Shown: positions 18,401 through 25,850, counted from the stretch's first letter. The stretch: DNA of 58,652 nt from XYB1-FULL-44-23 sp964502885 (GCA_964502885.1 CAZCXU010000006.1:1-58652), one strand, 5' to 3'. Notes: generated from the sequence alone by a model not told the origin. Program-made: numbers and translations.

Positions 18401-19054
18401 ATGACAATATTCAATAGTTTAAGAATCCCAGTTTTGGATAATAAAAAGAAATTGATTGTGGGCGGATTATTGATTGGTTTTGTTGCGGGTACCGGTATCT
18501 TTTTAAGCAGCAGGTTCAGTGAAAAAGCTTCCGAAAATGTCACATATGCAAAATTGAAAAATGAGCTGGCTATATTGAAATCAGAAGCAACTAAAAATCC
18601 ACAGGACAAAACTAAGAATGTTGACTATGCGTATGCTGCGTATGTTACGGGGCATGTGAGTGACGCAATTGACACTTACAAGCGTCTTTCGGAGTCAAAT
18701 TCTTTATCATCAGATGAATATAATATTTTAGGAAATCTGTATCGCAAGAACACTCAACCAGCGGAGGCCGTGGGAGCTTACAAGAAAGCCATCGAGCTTA
18801 CTCCTAACTACATAACAGCTTACGTCAATCTAGCTAATACTTATGTTTATGACATGAAGCAAACCGAAGAAGGTATAAATGTCTTGAAACAAGCTGTGAG
18901 CCAAAACAAGAATGACGCAGATTTGGCGATTTTGCTGGGAAAGATGTTTCAGATGAAAGGTGATAAGATTTCCGCTGAAAAACAATTTAAGGCAGCGTTA
19001 CAGATACGTCCAAATTATGAAGTGGCAGTTAAGGCGTTGGCTTCGCTCAGGTAA
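18401..19054 (+). CDS. Membrane-anchored TPR protein
   Basis: 217 aa. An N-terminal transmembrane segment (about 19-36, LIVGGLLIGFVAGTGIFL) is followed by at least three tetratricopeptide repeats (about 65-217), with typical patterns such as YNILGNLYRK, AVGAYKKAIELTPNYITAYVNLANTY and AEKQFKAALQIRPNYEVAV. TPR arrays bind partner proteins; here the array probably faces outward. The gene starts 14 nt after the stop of the giant protein and is likely cotranscribed, so it may help its export or anchoring (inference). Its stop overlaps the stop of the convergent gene at 19047 by 8 nt. Confidence 0.78.
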   Translation: MTIFNSLRIPVLDNKKKLIVGGLLIGFVAGTGIFLSSRFSEKASENVTYAKLKNELAILKSEATKNPQDKTKNVDYAYAAYVTGHVSDAIDTYKRLSESNSLSSDEYNILGNLYRKNTQPAEAVGAYKKAIELTPNYITAYVNLANTYVYDMKQTEEGINVLKQAVSQNKNDADLAILLGKMFQMKGDKISAEKQFKAALQIRPNYEVAVKALASLR

Positions 19055-19349
19055 TAGTTACACCGACCAAATCGATGAGGGGAAAATGAGCTCTGGCTTC
19101 AGCCCTAAATTTATCAGATAAAACAGAAGAGTATTTCCCATGTCCAGAACTATCCATCCGTGAACATAGCCAGCGTTCTTTTTCTTCTATCAGACGCAAA
19201 ATGTTTTTGCCAACATTGTCAAATTTGACCTTATTGCTATATGACTGATCCTTTTTATATAAGTCATGAATTTTTGAAAACTCAGAGAATAAATTGGAAT
19301 TTTTTTCCAGTAATTCTTCAAACGCTTTTTTGTAGAGAGAGGCTCCCAT
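19047..19349 (-). CDS. Small cytoplasmic protein, unknown
   Basis: 100 aa from the ATG at 19349, which lies 1 nt after the TAA of the upstream 580-aa gene; the frame also extends upstream inside that gene to 19400, but the coupled start is more natural. The protein is charged and mostly helical (SLYKKAFEELLEKNSNLF, IEEKERWLC) with no recognised motif. It probably belongs to the 22344-19047 operon. The 3' end overlaps the TPR gene on the opposite strand by 8 nt. Confidence 0.55.
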   Translation of the reverse strand: MGASLYKKAFEELLEKNSNLFSEFSKIHDLYKKDQSYSNKVKFDNVGKNILRLIEEKERWLCSRMDSSGHGKYSSVLSDKFRAEARAHFPLIDLVGVTIT

Positions 19350-19350
19350 G

Positions 19351-21093
19351 TTAATGTAATTCAGCACGACGTTCTTTAAGATAATCGCTCCAACTTTCAA
19401 TTATCTTCATAATAAGATTGAATGGAGTTTCTATGAGAAAACTGAAGAGAATTGCAACGATATTGTACTCCTTCCATTTGTTTGCCAGATACGACCCCAC
19501 TTTTGCCAATGGTAGCGAAAACATGTCTAAGATGAATTCAAAGAAAGAAGTTTTTTCATCAACATTCAGCTCTTTAGATTTGTTTCGGATTGTGACAGCT
19601 GCAAATACCGTAAGGGCGATTGTTAGTGTGTCAAATATTACTGAGGTTATTGGGAGTCTTGCCTTGTAAAAGATGAATCCCACTGAGGCAAAACCAACAA
19701 TTGTCAATAATATATAAAACAATAACAGGAAGAAAGTCAGGATCCTGTTCCGATATGGGCGAAGTCTAATTTCATAATGAGGTGTTTTTTCATCTTTGTA
19801 AACCATATTGAATGTGGTCGCAAGAACATTATCAATATTCTTTGCAGGAGGGGGCCTGATGATAATTACAAGGAAAAACATTACGGCTGTGGGGATCAAA
19901 AAGTCTATAAACATGGTAAAGGGATTAAACCTCTCATAAAATATTTTTGCTAATGGCACCTCTACTAAATAAAAAGTAAACCAGTTTGAGGCAAATACTG
20001 AAAGAGTGGAAAATACCGCCAGACGAAACAGACGGGTTTTCAGACTTTTGTAACGTTTTTGGTAGTGTTCTGTGATCTCCTCGGTAAATTTGGTTTTGTG
20101 TTCAATAATATCTTTGATTTTTTCTGGCTCGTGCCTGTGCTTTTGCAGCAGATCATCCAAAAGTACAAATACTGTGTCATTTTTTTCGCAGATATTGAAA
20201 AGATCACGGGAGATGGGGTGATTTAGAACCTGTTCCCGCTGTCCCCAGATGGTGATCATTTTGGATTTCAGCTCCTGGATTTGTGTTTCGGACATGTCTT
20301 TCCAATCAGGAAATTGAAACTGCAATAGGTTGTAGAGAATGTAAGCGTCATCGAGATCGTAGAGTGTTCGACAGACTGATATGAATATGTGAGCATTGAC
20401 AACTTCCTGTGATAGCTCCCCTTTCGGGAGAATGCGTATTCGTTCAGACATCAGGCGGGACATGGTACGAATGAGAGCCTTTTCCTTGATGGGATTGGAA
20501 AGAATATCTTCAATTTCACAGGCCATTATCTCAATAATGAAAGTTGTGTAGTTCATGCGTTCTTTAATTGAGGGGAATTCGCGAGTAGTTGAAGCGTGTT
20601 GAAGGAACTGAAGGTGTTTGTTAATAGCTACAGCGACTTCACTTACTCTTTCAAGGGGGATTTCATCATTGGGAAGATGTCCCCCGCGGATTAAATTGTT
20701 TGCTATGGTTTCTGCCATGGTTTGAGGATTTTCATTGTATGTGCCGGTGAATCCGGCGACTTGAGAGAATAGTATCCGCTTGAGAATTCTTTCTATGGCG
20801 GAACGGCGAAGTGCATAGTCTTCTTTCCAGTCAATAACTTTTCTGATGAGCTCGTAAAGCTTTGCTATGGCTATGGCAATGTCGTTTACATGAATAGGAG
20901 TTACAATTCTGTTTTCCGCTTTTAGGCCTGCTTCATAATCATGAAGAAGTTGCAGAATTGATGAGTTTAATTCCAGAATCGGCTCAGGTTGTTCATCCTT
21001 GTTTTGGTCAAGGGATATGATGTGCTTGTCATCGATAAGGATATATTTTCTGGCAGGGTCAGAGGTGCCAGTTTGAGGTTCGAGTGTAGCCAT
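19351..21093 (-). CDS. Large helical membrane protein, unknown
   Basis: 580 aa. The N-terminal part (about 1-345) is soluble, charged and helical, with a long segment EKIKDIIEHKTKFTEEITEH leading to the membrane part. About four hydrophobic helices follow (about 350-370, 385-405, 445-470, 475-495), with IIRPPPAK between two of them, and then an amphipathic C-terminus with SFLIETPFNLIMKI. No family was recognised. It is followed by the 100-aa gene after 1 nt and preceded by an HD-domain gene, so they may work together. A TATAAT hexamer lies 12 nt before the ATG, so this gene may also have its own promoter. Confidence 0.6.
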   Translation of the reverse strand: MATLEPQTGTSDPARKYILIDDKHIISLDQNKDEQPEPILELNSSILQLLHDYEAGLKAENRIVTPIHVNDIAIAIAKLYELIRKVIDWKEDYALRRSAIERILKRILFSQVAGFTGTYNENPQTMAETIANNLIRGGHLPNDEIPLERVSEVAVAINKHLQFLQHASTTREFPSIKERMNYTTFIIEIMACEIEDILSNPIKEKALIRTMSRLMSERIRILPKGELSQEVVNAHIFISVCRTLYDLDDAYILYNLLQFQFPDWKDMSETQIQELKSKMITIWGQREQVLNHPISRDLFNICEKNDTVFVLLDDLLQKHRHEPEKIKDIIEHKTKFTEEITEHYQKRYKSLKTRLFRLAVFSTLSVFASNWFTFYLVEVPLAKIFYERFNPFTMFIDFLIPTAVMFFLVIIIRPPPAKNIDNVLATTFNMVYKDEKTPHYEIRLRPYRNRILTFFLLLFYILLTIVGFASVGFIFYKARLPITSVIFDTLTIALTVFAAVTIRNKSKELNVDEKTSFFEFILDMFSLPLAKVGSYLANKWKEYNIVAILFSFLIETPFNLIMKIIESWSDYLKERRAELH

Positions 21094-21122
21094 GCTTCAG
21101 TTATTATTATAGACGGTTTGAG

Positions 21123-21815
21123 TTAAGTAGGCGAATGTTGGCCGGAAAGCAGTGAGGGGAGATTGGCGAGATTACCAAAAAATTCGGCTTTTTCCCGTTC
21201 AATTTTGTTTCTTGTCCATTCAAAGTTAGTCCTTTTAGACTTGGGCTGCATGTAAAAACGGAAATACAACTTGAACAATGAGATAAAACGGGGCGTGATC
21301 TTTCCCAGTTCAGAAAAATTGGCAATGCTTTTTTTTAAATGAATACCTTTCCATGGGTCCAAAAAGTCCATATCCCAAAGTATTTTGGCTTCCAACTGTC
21401 GAGTTGGAAAAATTTGAAACATAGAATGCTTGCGTATAGCATATTTGACCTTTTTGACAATTTGCTTTGGTAGAGTGTGAACCTTGGCGTGCTTATTAAA
21501 AAGTCTCATTGATCCCAGTCCTTCGTAAATCTGATAATACACAATTTTGTGGGCCTTGTTTGTACGACGAGAAGATTTCCAGACATCATGCCAGCAGATG
21601 GAAAGCAGCAATACATCAAAATCAATAATGCGCCAATTCACTTCATCAGATTGCTCCATAAATTCACAGAGACTACTGATAATACTTTCGATGTGAGTAT
21701 GATCATGAATTTTGTCATCGCTCTGGCGCATGACTGAAAGAGCGTAGTAACAAGAAGCAGCCACGTCTGGATGCAATTTTATCTTGTGCTTTGATATAAA
21801 TGACTGAAGTGTCAT
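21123..21815 (-). CDS. HD-domain phosphohydrolase-like protein
   Basis: 230 aa. The metal-binding pattern of HD hydrolases is visible: His in HDHTHIE (37-42), the HD pair in ICWHDVWK (76-77), a His in YAIRKHSMF and an Asp in ILWDMDFLD. HD enzymes hydrolyse phosphomonoesters or phosphodiesters, often of nucleotides; the substrate cannot be predicted. The C-terminal 60 residues are basic (QPKSKRTNFEWTRNKIEREK). The ATG overlaps the TGA of the 31-aa ORF upstream (ATGA), indicating translational coupling. Confidence 0.72.
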   Translation of the reverse strand: MTLQSFISKHKIKLHPDVAASCYYALSVMRQSDDKIHDHTHIESIISSLCEFMEQSDEVNWRIIDFDVLLLSICWHDVWKSSRRTNKAHKIVYYQIYEGLGSMRLFNKHAKVHTLPKQIVKKVKYAIRKHSMFQIFPTRQLEAKILWDMDFLDPWKGIHLKKSIANFSELGKITPRFISLFKLYFRFYMQPKSKRTNFEWTRNKIEREKAEFFGNLANLPSLLSGQHSPT

Positions 21816-21907
21816 GGAAGATATTTTAGCAAAAGGCAGACGGTAAAAGTCAGCACTGCCAGCAGCAATATAATAAAGAATTTTGGAGGAGACTTTGGGT
21901 GACTCAT
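21812..21907 (-). CDS. 31-aa single-span membrane miniprotein
   Basis: This ORF (MSHPKSPPKFFIILLLAVLT then FTVCLLLKYLP) is shorter than usual ORF cut-offs. Both ends are in 4-nt ATGA overlaps: its ATG overlaps the TGA of the 146-aa gene upstream and its TGA overlaps the ATG of the HD gene downstream. It has one hydrophobic segment (about residues 9-28) after a short basic N-terminus. The double overlap and clean membrane profile make chance unlikely. Function is unknown; it may anchor or regulate its operon partners. Confidence 0.6.
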   Translation of the reverse strand: MSHPKSPPKFFIILLLAVLTFTVCLLLKYLP

Positions 21908-22344
21908 GCCTCGGCGTCGGGGAATTTGTATGAACCTTCGATATGGGAAAGAATCTCAGGGTTTATTCCAGCGATAAATTGTCTGTCATATGGACTAATT
22001 GCTATCAGATCGCCCGGGGAGGCACTTTTACCGCGTGATTTTATTTCGTCCACAATTGGTGTTATCAACTGAAAGACTGAATAAAGCGGGGGGATATCAC
22101 CTGGCATATTTAAGTTTCTTGCTAACCCCGCATATTTAAGTGCTGAGTTTTTGGACAAGTAGACATAGTCCATGATTTTCCAAAAGGATGTGATATCTGG
22201 ACTCTTGTGTATTACTCCCACATTGGTAGTCGCAACTGTCAGACATGGTTGTCCGGGATACAAATATCGACTGTATACTTTGACCAGAAAGCGATCCAGA
22301 ATGTTCGGGTGACGGAAGTCAATCTGGGGTATAGACAGGCGCAT
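21904..22344 (-). CDS. Hypothetical protein, 146 aa
   Basis: 146 aa with no membrane segment and no recognised family. The sequence has a mixed alpha/beta look (CLTVATTNVGVIHKSP, SFWKIMDYVYLSKNSAL, DLIAISPYDRQFIAGI). It is the first gene of the minus-strand operon that continues into the 31-aa ORF, the HD protein, the 580-aa membrane protein and the 100-aa protein. A TATCAT hexamer lies 7 nt upstream of the ATG, consistent with a leaderless or nearly leaderless start. It is divergent from the SurA-like gene, 24 nt away. Confidence 0.6.
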   Translation of the reverse strand: MRLSIPQIDFRHPNILDRFLVKVYSRYLYPGQPCLTVATTNVGVIHKSPDITSFWKIMDYVYLSKNSALKYAGLARNLNMPGDIPPLYSVFQLITPIVDEIKSRGKSASPGDLIAISPYDRQFIAGINPEILSHIEGSYKFPDAEA

Positions 22345-22368
22345 TTAACTTATGATAACATTTGAAAC

Positions 22369-23124
22369 GTGTCTACGAAACGTACAAAAAGAATTCTGGT
22401 TGAGGAGAAGGATTCTCCGATGGATGCGGTAAGTAATTTTGAAAGTTTTTCTGCGAGAAGTGAGAATTTTAATAAATCTTCTTCATTTGATAAAAAACCA
22501 GTATTTGTTGTCGGAGGTGTTGTTTTGGCTATTGTCGCATATTGGGCGGCAACAAATTCATGGCCGGTAGTTGCTATGGTGGGGATGCGTCCAGTAACCA
22601 GACAAGAGATTAATAGTTCATTGTTTAACAAAGGTGGTAAGGCTGAGATAGATAATAAGATCACTGAAATTCAGATTATGAATGCACTGAAAAGTAAGGG
22701 AATAAAGGTTTCTTCCGCTGAGATTGATTCGAAGGTGGCCGATGTAAAAATGCAGTTGGGCGCAGGGGTTGATTTAAATCAGATATTGGCTTCACGCGGG
22801 TTATCGATGACAGATTACAGAAGGCAACTGGAGTTGTTGATGGGTGCTGAGAAAGCGGTTTCAGATAAAATTGTAATTTCTGATGACGACGTAAAGAAAT
22901 TTGCAGACGAAAACAAGGATTACATAACCGCAACCGGCGAAGCCAGACTTTCTGAAGCCAGAAATATGCTTCGTATGTCAAGACTGGATGAGGAAATTCA
23001 ATCCTGGGTGGAGGAAATTCGCAAGGACACTAAAGGCATTTGGCGTCTACCTGGAACTTTTGACCCATCCCCTACTCCTGTGGTTATGCCTCCTGCTGAA
23101 CCCACCCCAACCTCTTCCAAGTAA
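22369..23124 (+). CDS. SurA-like N-terminal domain protein, membrane-anchored
   Basis: 251 aa from a GTG at 22369 (an ATG at 22420 is an alternative). A basic cytoplasmic N-terminus is followed by a transmembrane segment (about 44-60, FVVGGVVLAIVAYWAAT), then a helical region with VTRQEINSSLFNKGGKAEID, IMNALKSKGIKVSSAEIDSK and LDLNQILASRGL-like patterns typical of the SurA/PrsA chaperone N-domain. There is no parvulin (PPIase) domain before the Pro-rich C-terminus (PSPTPVVMPPAEPTPTSSK). It probably assists folding of exported proteins outside the membrane. The two tRNA genes follow. Confidence 0.72.
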   Translation: MSTKRTKRILVEEKDSPMDAVSNFESFSARSENFNKSSSFDKKPVFVVGGVVLAIVAYWAATNSWPVVAMVGMRPVTRQEINSSLFNKGGKAEIDNKITEIQIMNALKSKGIKVSSAEIDSKVADVKMQLGAGVDLNQILASRGLSMTDYRRQLELLMGAEKAVSDKIVISDDDVKKFADENKDYITATGEARLSEARNMLRMSRLDEEIQSWVEEIRKDTKGIWRLPGTFDPSPTPVVMPPAEPTPTSSK

Positions 23125-23230
23125 CAGTTTTTGGGCTTTTGCGGTAAAATTACTATCAAGATTTCCTTTGTGTGATCTTGTGGCTCACGCAGGTAGTAGT
23201 TCCTGGTCCACTGAGCTACGGAATTACGAT
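23125..23230. other. Leader region of the tRNA-Arg/tRNA-Lys locus
   Basis: A TAAAAT hexamer at 23145-23150 resembles the -10 elements before the tRNA-Gln and tRNA-Glu genes. At 23207-23220 there is an inverted, 13-of-14 match to the tRNA-Arg segment CGTAGCTCAATGGA, so transcripts could form a competing hairpin with the 5' part of the tRNA. Confidence 0.4.
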
Positions 23231-23302
23231 GCCCTCGTAGCTCAATGGACAGAGCAAATCCCTTCTAAGGATAAGATGGTAGTTCGATTCTACCCGAGGG
23301 CA
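23231..23302 (+). tRNA. tRNA-Arg (TCT)
   Basis: A cloverleaf can be drawn: acceptor GCCCTCG/CGAGGGC, D-stem GCTC/GAGC, anticodon loop CTTCTAA giving UCU, T-arm GGTAG-TTCGATT-CTACC. The first anticodon-stem pair (27-43) is A-A. No CCA is encoded. Confidence 0.88.
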
Positions 23303-23308
23303 CACGAG

Positions 23309-23350
23309 AGGTCGTAGCTCAATGGTTCGCTGTCGCTAACCATTGAGCAA
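23309..23350 (+). repeat. Hairpin built from a tRNA D-arm fragment
   Basis: GCTCAATGGTT (from about 23316) and AACCATTGAGC form a perfect 11-bp inverted repeat around a short CGCTGTCG-containing loop. The left arm with its GTAG prefix is identical to the D-arm start of both flanking tRNAs. It sits exactly between tRNA-Arg and tRNA-Lys. Confidence 0.6.
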
Positions 23351-23367
23351 CATTAACAATTTATTTT

Positions 23368-23439
23368 GGGTTCGTAGCTCAATGGTAGAGCAGCATCCTC
23401 TTAAGATGACGGTTGAGGGTTCGATCCCCTCCGAGCCCA
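23368..23439 (+). tRNA. tRNA-Lys (CTT)
   Basis: Acceptor GGGTTCG/CGAGCCC (one G-U), D-stem GCTC/GAGC, anticodon loop CTCTTAA giving CUU, T-arm GAGGG-TTCGATC-CCCTC. No CCA is encoded. It ends 7 nt before the ATG of the HD hydrolase gene. Confidence 0.9.
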
Positions 23440-23446
23440 CCTGTCT

Positions 23447-24058
23447 ATGGATAAAATATTTTATTTGATGCAACAGGCAGGTATGTTGATGCTCATGCCC
23501 AGAACTCATATGAGGCAGCTGGGTAATACTTTTGATACTGTGGCCTCACATAGCTTTCATGTGGCTATCATTGGCTACTGTCTGGCACGGATGGAGGGTT
23601 TGTCGCATGAATCAGGGATGAAGACGGCTACAATGGGCCTATTTCATGATCTAGCAGAGGCGAGAACTGGAGACCTGGATTTTGTGGCCAAACACTACAC
23701 TACAGCAGATGAGGACAAAGCCATTAGGGACCAATACTCTGGTTTGCCGTTTGAAAATGATTTATTGAATTTGTCCAGTGAGTATGAGGAGAGAGAATCT
23801 TTGGAAGCCAAGTGCGCCAAGGATGCAGATAGTTTGGAACAGATGTATCAGGAATCAGTTCTGGCGTGGCAGGGGAATAAAATGGCGCAGAAGTGGTTTG
23901 AATCGGATTACAAGGACCGTGTGCCCGGACTGAGGACACAATCGGCTAAAGATTTGGCTATGCGGATGAAGGATGTGAATCCGCAAGAATGGTGGTGGAG
24001 TAGTTTTGTAAAAGACGATATGGCGATTGATAAGGAAAAACTGCTGGGAAAGAAGTGA
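23447..24058 (+). CDS. HD-domain hydrolase, YfbR/HDDC2-like
   Basis: 203 aa. The HD_3-type pattern is clear: VASHSFH with metal-binding His35, FHDLAEARTGD with His67-Asp68 and Glu71, and KDADSLEQ with the last metal Asp. This arrangement is that of YfbR/HDDC2 5'-deoxynucleotidases, which remove phosphate from dNMPs, so a nucleotide-salvage role is likely. Length matches the family (about 190-200 aa). The ATG lies only 7 nt after the 3' end of tRNA-Lys, with no room for a Shine-Dalgarno sequence, so the mRNA may be produced by tRNA 3'-end processing and start essentially at the ATG (inference). Confidence 0.82.
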   Translation: MDKIFYLMQQAGMLMLMPRTHMRQLGNTFDTVASHSFHVAIIGYCLARMEGLSHESGMKTATMGLFHDLAEARTGDLDFVAKHYTTADEDKAIRDQYSGLPFENDLLNLSSEYEERESLEAKCAKDADSLEQMYQESVLAWQGNKMAQKWFESDYKDRVPGLRTQSAKDLAMRMKDVNPQEWWWSSFVKDDMAIDKEKLLGKK

Positions 24059-24066
24059 TCTTTGTA

Positions 24067-25350
24067 TTAGCGGAAGATTGACAGACCAAGGATAGGAGGT
24101 AGTGTGTTGGCTTCTGGAGAGGCTGGTGTTTGGGAAAATTCTGTCAGCTGTTTTATCGCCTGCTCCAGTGGAATAGCACCTACGGGAGCCGTGATTTGCT
24201 TTGTCTGACCATGATTTTTCAGCTTAAGCACAAGTGAGGATTCGATTTTGCCATTTGTCATCTGTTCTAATAATTGGGTCTGTCCGGTGGGCAAATTGTC
24301 ACCGAGTTTTGATAAGTCCTGAGACGTGTAGGATTCCAGCTGCAACAGCCGGTAGTTTTTTTGATCTAACCACGCCGTGATAGATATCGATGCCATAAAC
24401 TGGGATGGATTGGTGGTATTTGCAGTTGGAACTGAAAGCTCTTCAAATGGTCTTGTCTTGAGCAATTTTTCCTGTATAGTATCAAGCTCCTGTGGAGTAG
24501 GTGCGAAAATGAATTTGTAACTTGGAGTACCATTAAGGTCTGTTTGGGTCATTTTCAAATAGGGCAAGAAGACATCTTTAAGCACTGTTTGCATATCGTC
24601 AATCTGTGTGGAATATTTTTCTGATCTAAGTTCAGAAGTGTCTCCAGAATATTTTGTGGAGTCGATGCTAATCCAGCTCGTAAGCAATCTGGTAATTTCC
24701 GGAGAGCTGTTTCCCATGAAAAGTGATACAGCCGGGGGGAGATTTGCAGCTTTGAAGTAAAAGGAATTGTCGAGAAAAATGGTCTTGAATTTAAATTGAT
24801 CTGTAAAGTCGGCATTTACATCCAGAACAGGATTGTCGATATTTGTGAAGTCGGCGTATCCAGATAGAGAAATCGATGCTTGGGTGGAGCCAGTAAACAT
24901 CTGTAAAGAAGGTGATGAAAAGCTTAGATCCAGGCTAAAATCGGCGGAAGCAGGTTGCCTGCCGGCAATGATGGCGGAACTAATGACGTATTCAGGAGGT
25001 TTGGGAACAAAAGGGAGGCTAAATACTGCAGAGGTAATACTATCTTTGATTGCGGGAGGAGCGGCCATCTTGCCTGTGGCTATGAAGTAGCTCATTGCCG
25101 ATAGGCCAAGGGCTAAGAATAGAAATACAGAAAGAATTATGAATGGAAGTGCCGGAACTGATGACTTACGGGGTTCCGGATTATCTGCACGAGTAATGAT
25201 AATGGGTGGAGCTGATGGAGGAGTATTAGCTGTTACTTCGGTAGCGGGGAGTTCGGCGGGGACGACCGCAGGGGCACTTTGGACGGGAGATGGTTCGGGA
25301 GCTGATGGTGGTGAAGGTTGCGCGACAGGTTGCGGAATATTAGGGTCCAT
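24067..25350 (-). CDS. Pro-rich membrane-anchored protein, unknown
   Basis: 427 aa from the ATG at 25350; the frame extends upstream but this start begins a clean Pro/Ala/Ser-rich cytoplasmic segment (MDPNIPQPVAQPSPPSAPEP). A transmembrane helix (about 85-108) is followed by an extracytoplasmic domain of beta strands and helices (SADFSLDLSFSSPSLQMF, YKFIFAPTPQELDTIQEKLL) that faintly resembles LolA/LppX-type lipid-binding folds. No firm family was recognised. It is convergent with the HD gene (8 nt apart) and faces away from the tRNA-Gln locus. Confidence 0.62.
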   Translation of the reverse strand: MDPNIPQPVAQPSPPSAPEPSPVQSAPAVVPAELPATEVTANTPPSAPPIIITRADNPEPRKSSVPALPFIILSVFLFLALGLSAMSYFIATGKMAAPPAIKDSITSAVFSLPFVPKPPEYVISSAIIAGRQPASADFSLDLSFSSPSLQMFTGSTQASISLSGYADFTNIDNPVLDVNADFTDQFKFKTIFLDNSFYFKAANLPPAVSLFMGNSSPEITRLLTSWISIDSTKYSGDTSELRSEKYSTQIDDMQTVLKDVFLPYLKMTQTDLNGTPSYKFIFAPTPQELDTIQEKLLKTRPFEELSVPTANTTNPSQFMASISITAWLDQKNYRLLQLESYTSQDLSKLGDNLPTGQTQLLEQMTNGKIESSLVLKLKNHGQTKQITAPVGAIPLEQAIKQLTEFSQTPASPEANTLPPILGLSIFR

Positions 25351-25432
25351 AATTGATGAAATTAGTATGGCAAAGTGTAATGGATTTGTAAACAATGAAA
25401 CCGATTTTAGTGTTTTGTGCCTGTATATTTGT

Positions 25433-25438
25433 TAAAAT
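25433..25438 (+). promoter_or_regulatory. -10-like element of the tRNA-Gln gene
   Basis: TGT precedes TAAAAT, which fits an extended -10 element. Nearly the same sequence stands before tRNA-Glu at 58553-58558, and a related TAAAAT stands before tRNA-Arg. No clear -35 is seen. Confidence 0.4.
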
Positions 25439-25467
25439 CAGCGGGTAGTACCGGATCGTCATGGGAC

Positions 25468-25569
25468 GCTTGACGGTTGTGCTGCGAGATCGGCTAATGG
25501 TAGGCCAGAGGACTTTGGATCCTTTAATCTAGGTTCGAATCCTAGTCTCGCAGCACAGCCAGTCAAGCT
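25468..25569 (+). repeat. Inverted repeat extending the tRNA-Gln acceptor stem
   Basis: Bases 25468-25482 (GCTTGACGGTTGTGC) pair with 25553-25569 (GCACAGCCAGTCAAGCT) with one bulge and one G-U pair. The mature acceptor stem therefore continues into about 15 further pairs, giving a duplex of roughly 22 bp, and the discriminator base would be paired in the precursor. Confidence 0.6.
25483..25553 (+). tRNA. tRNA-Gln (TTG)
   Basis: Acceptor TGCGAGA/TCTCGCA, D-arm GGC...GGCC type, anticodon stem GAGGA/TCCTT with loop CTTTGGA giving UUG, T-arm CTAGG-TTCGAAT-CCTAG. The acceptor ends start with U1-A72 as expected for tRNA-Gln. No CCA is encoded. Confidence 0.88.
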
Positions 25570-25647
25570 GTGTCGTATTAGTTTGTGTATCTAGGTCATC
25601 AAGCTGAGCTTGATGCGTTTCACGAGCGAATCCTAGTCCGGTAGCAC
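25554..25647 (+). pseudogene. Decayed tRNA-Gln copy with T-loop insert (copy 2)
   Basis: The 3' half of tRNA-Gln is recognisable: CTAGGT (25591-25596) and CGAATCCTAG (25627-25636) are the T-arm, split by a 30-nt insert at 25597-25626 that begins with the perfect palindrome CATCAAGCT-g-AGCTTGATG. The end (GTAGCACGACCCGTCAAGCT) repeats the sequence that follows the intact tRNA. The 5' half is not recognisable. Confidence 0.6.
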
Positions 25648-25850
25648 GACCCGTCAAGCTTTGCCTCCTTTCTTAGGGCTAAGGATCACAGACTTTGGAT
25701 CTGTGTATCTAGGTCGTCACAGCTTTGTCTGTGACGCGCTTTGCGAGCGAATCCTATGGGAGCCTCTTTCCTCCTCGCTGTCGCGCTGAAGGTTCTCCCA
25801 TATATCTTGCTTCGCTTGGCTATAGTCTTGCAGCACGGCCCGTCAAGCTT
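25648..25850 (+). pseudogene. Decayed tRNA-Gln copy with two palindromic inserts (copy 3)
   Basis: The anticodon arm survives (ACAGA-CTTTGGA-TCTGT, 25688-25704, anticodon UUG). The T-arm halves CTAGGT (25709-25714) and CGAATCCTA (25748-25756) are split by a 33-nt insert at 25715-25747 starting with CGTCACAG...CTGTGACG. A second insert (about 25757-25824), bounded by TATGGGAG and CTCCCATA, interrupts the T-stem before AGTCTTGCAGCAC. No pairing 5' acceptor strand is seen. Confidence 0.6.

Noticed and set aside
23161..23230. Minus-strand tRNA gene upstream of tRNA-Arg
   Set aside because: The D-arm match is present on the minus strand, but no matching GAGC arm, anticodon arm or T-arm can be drawn.
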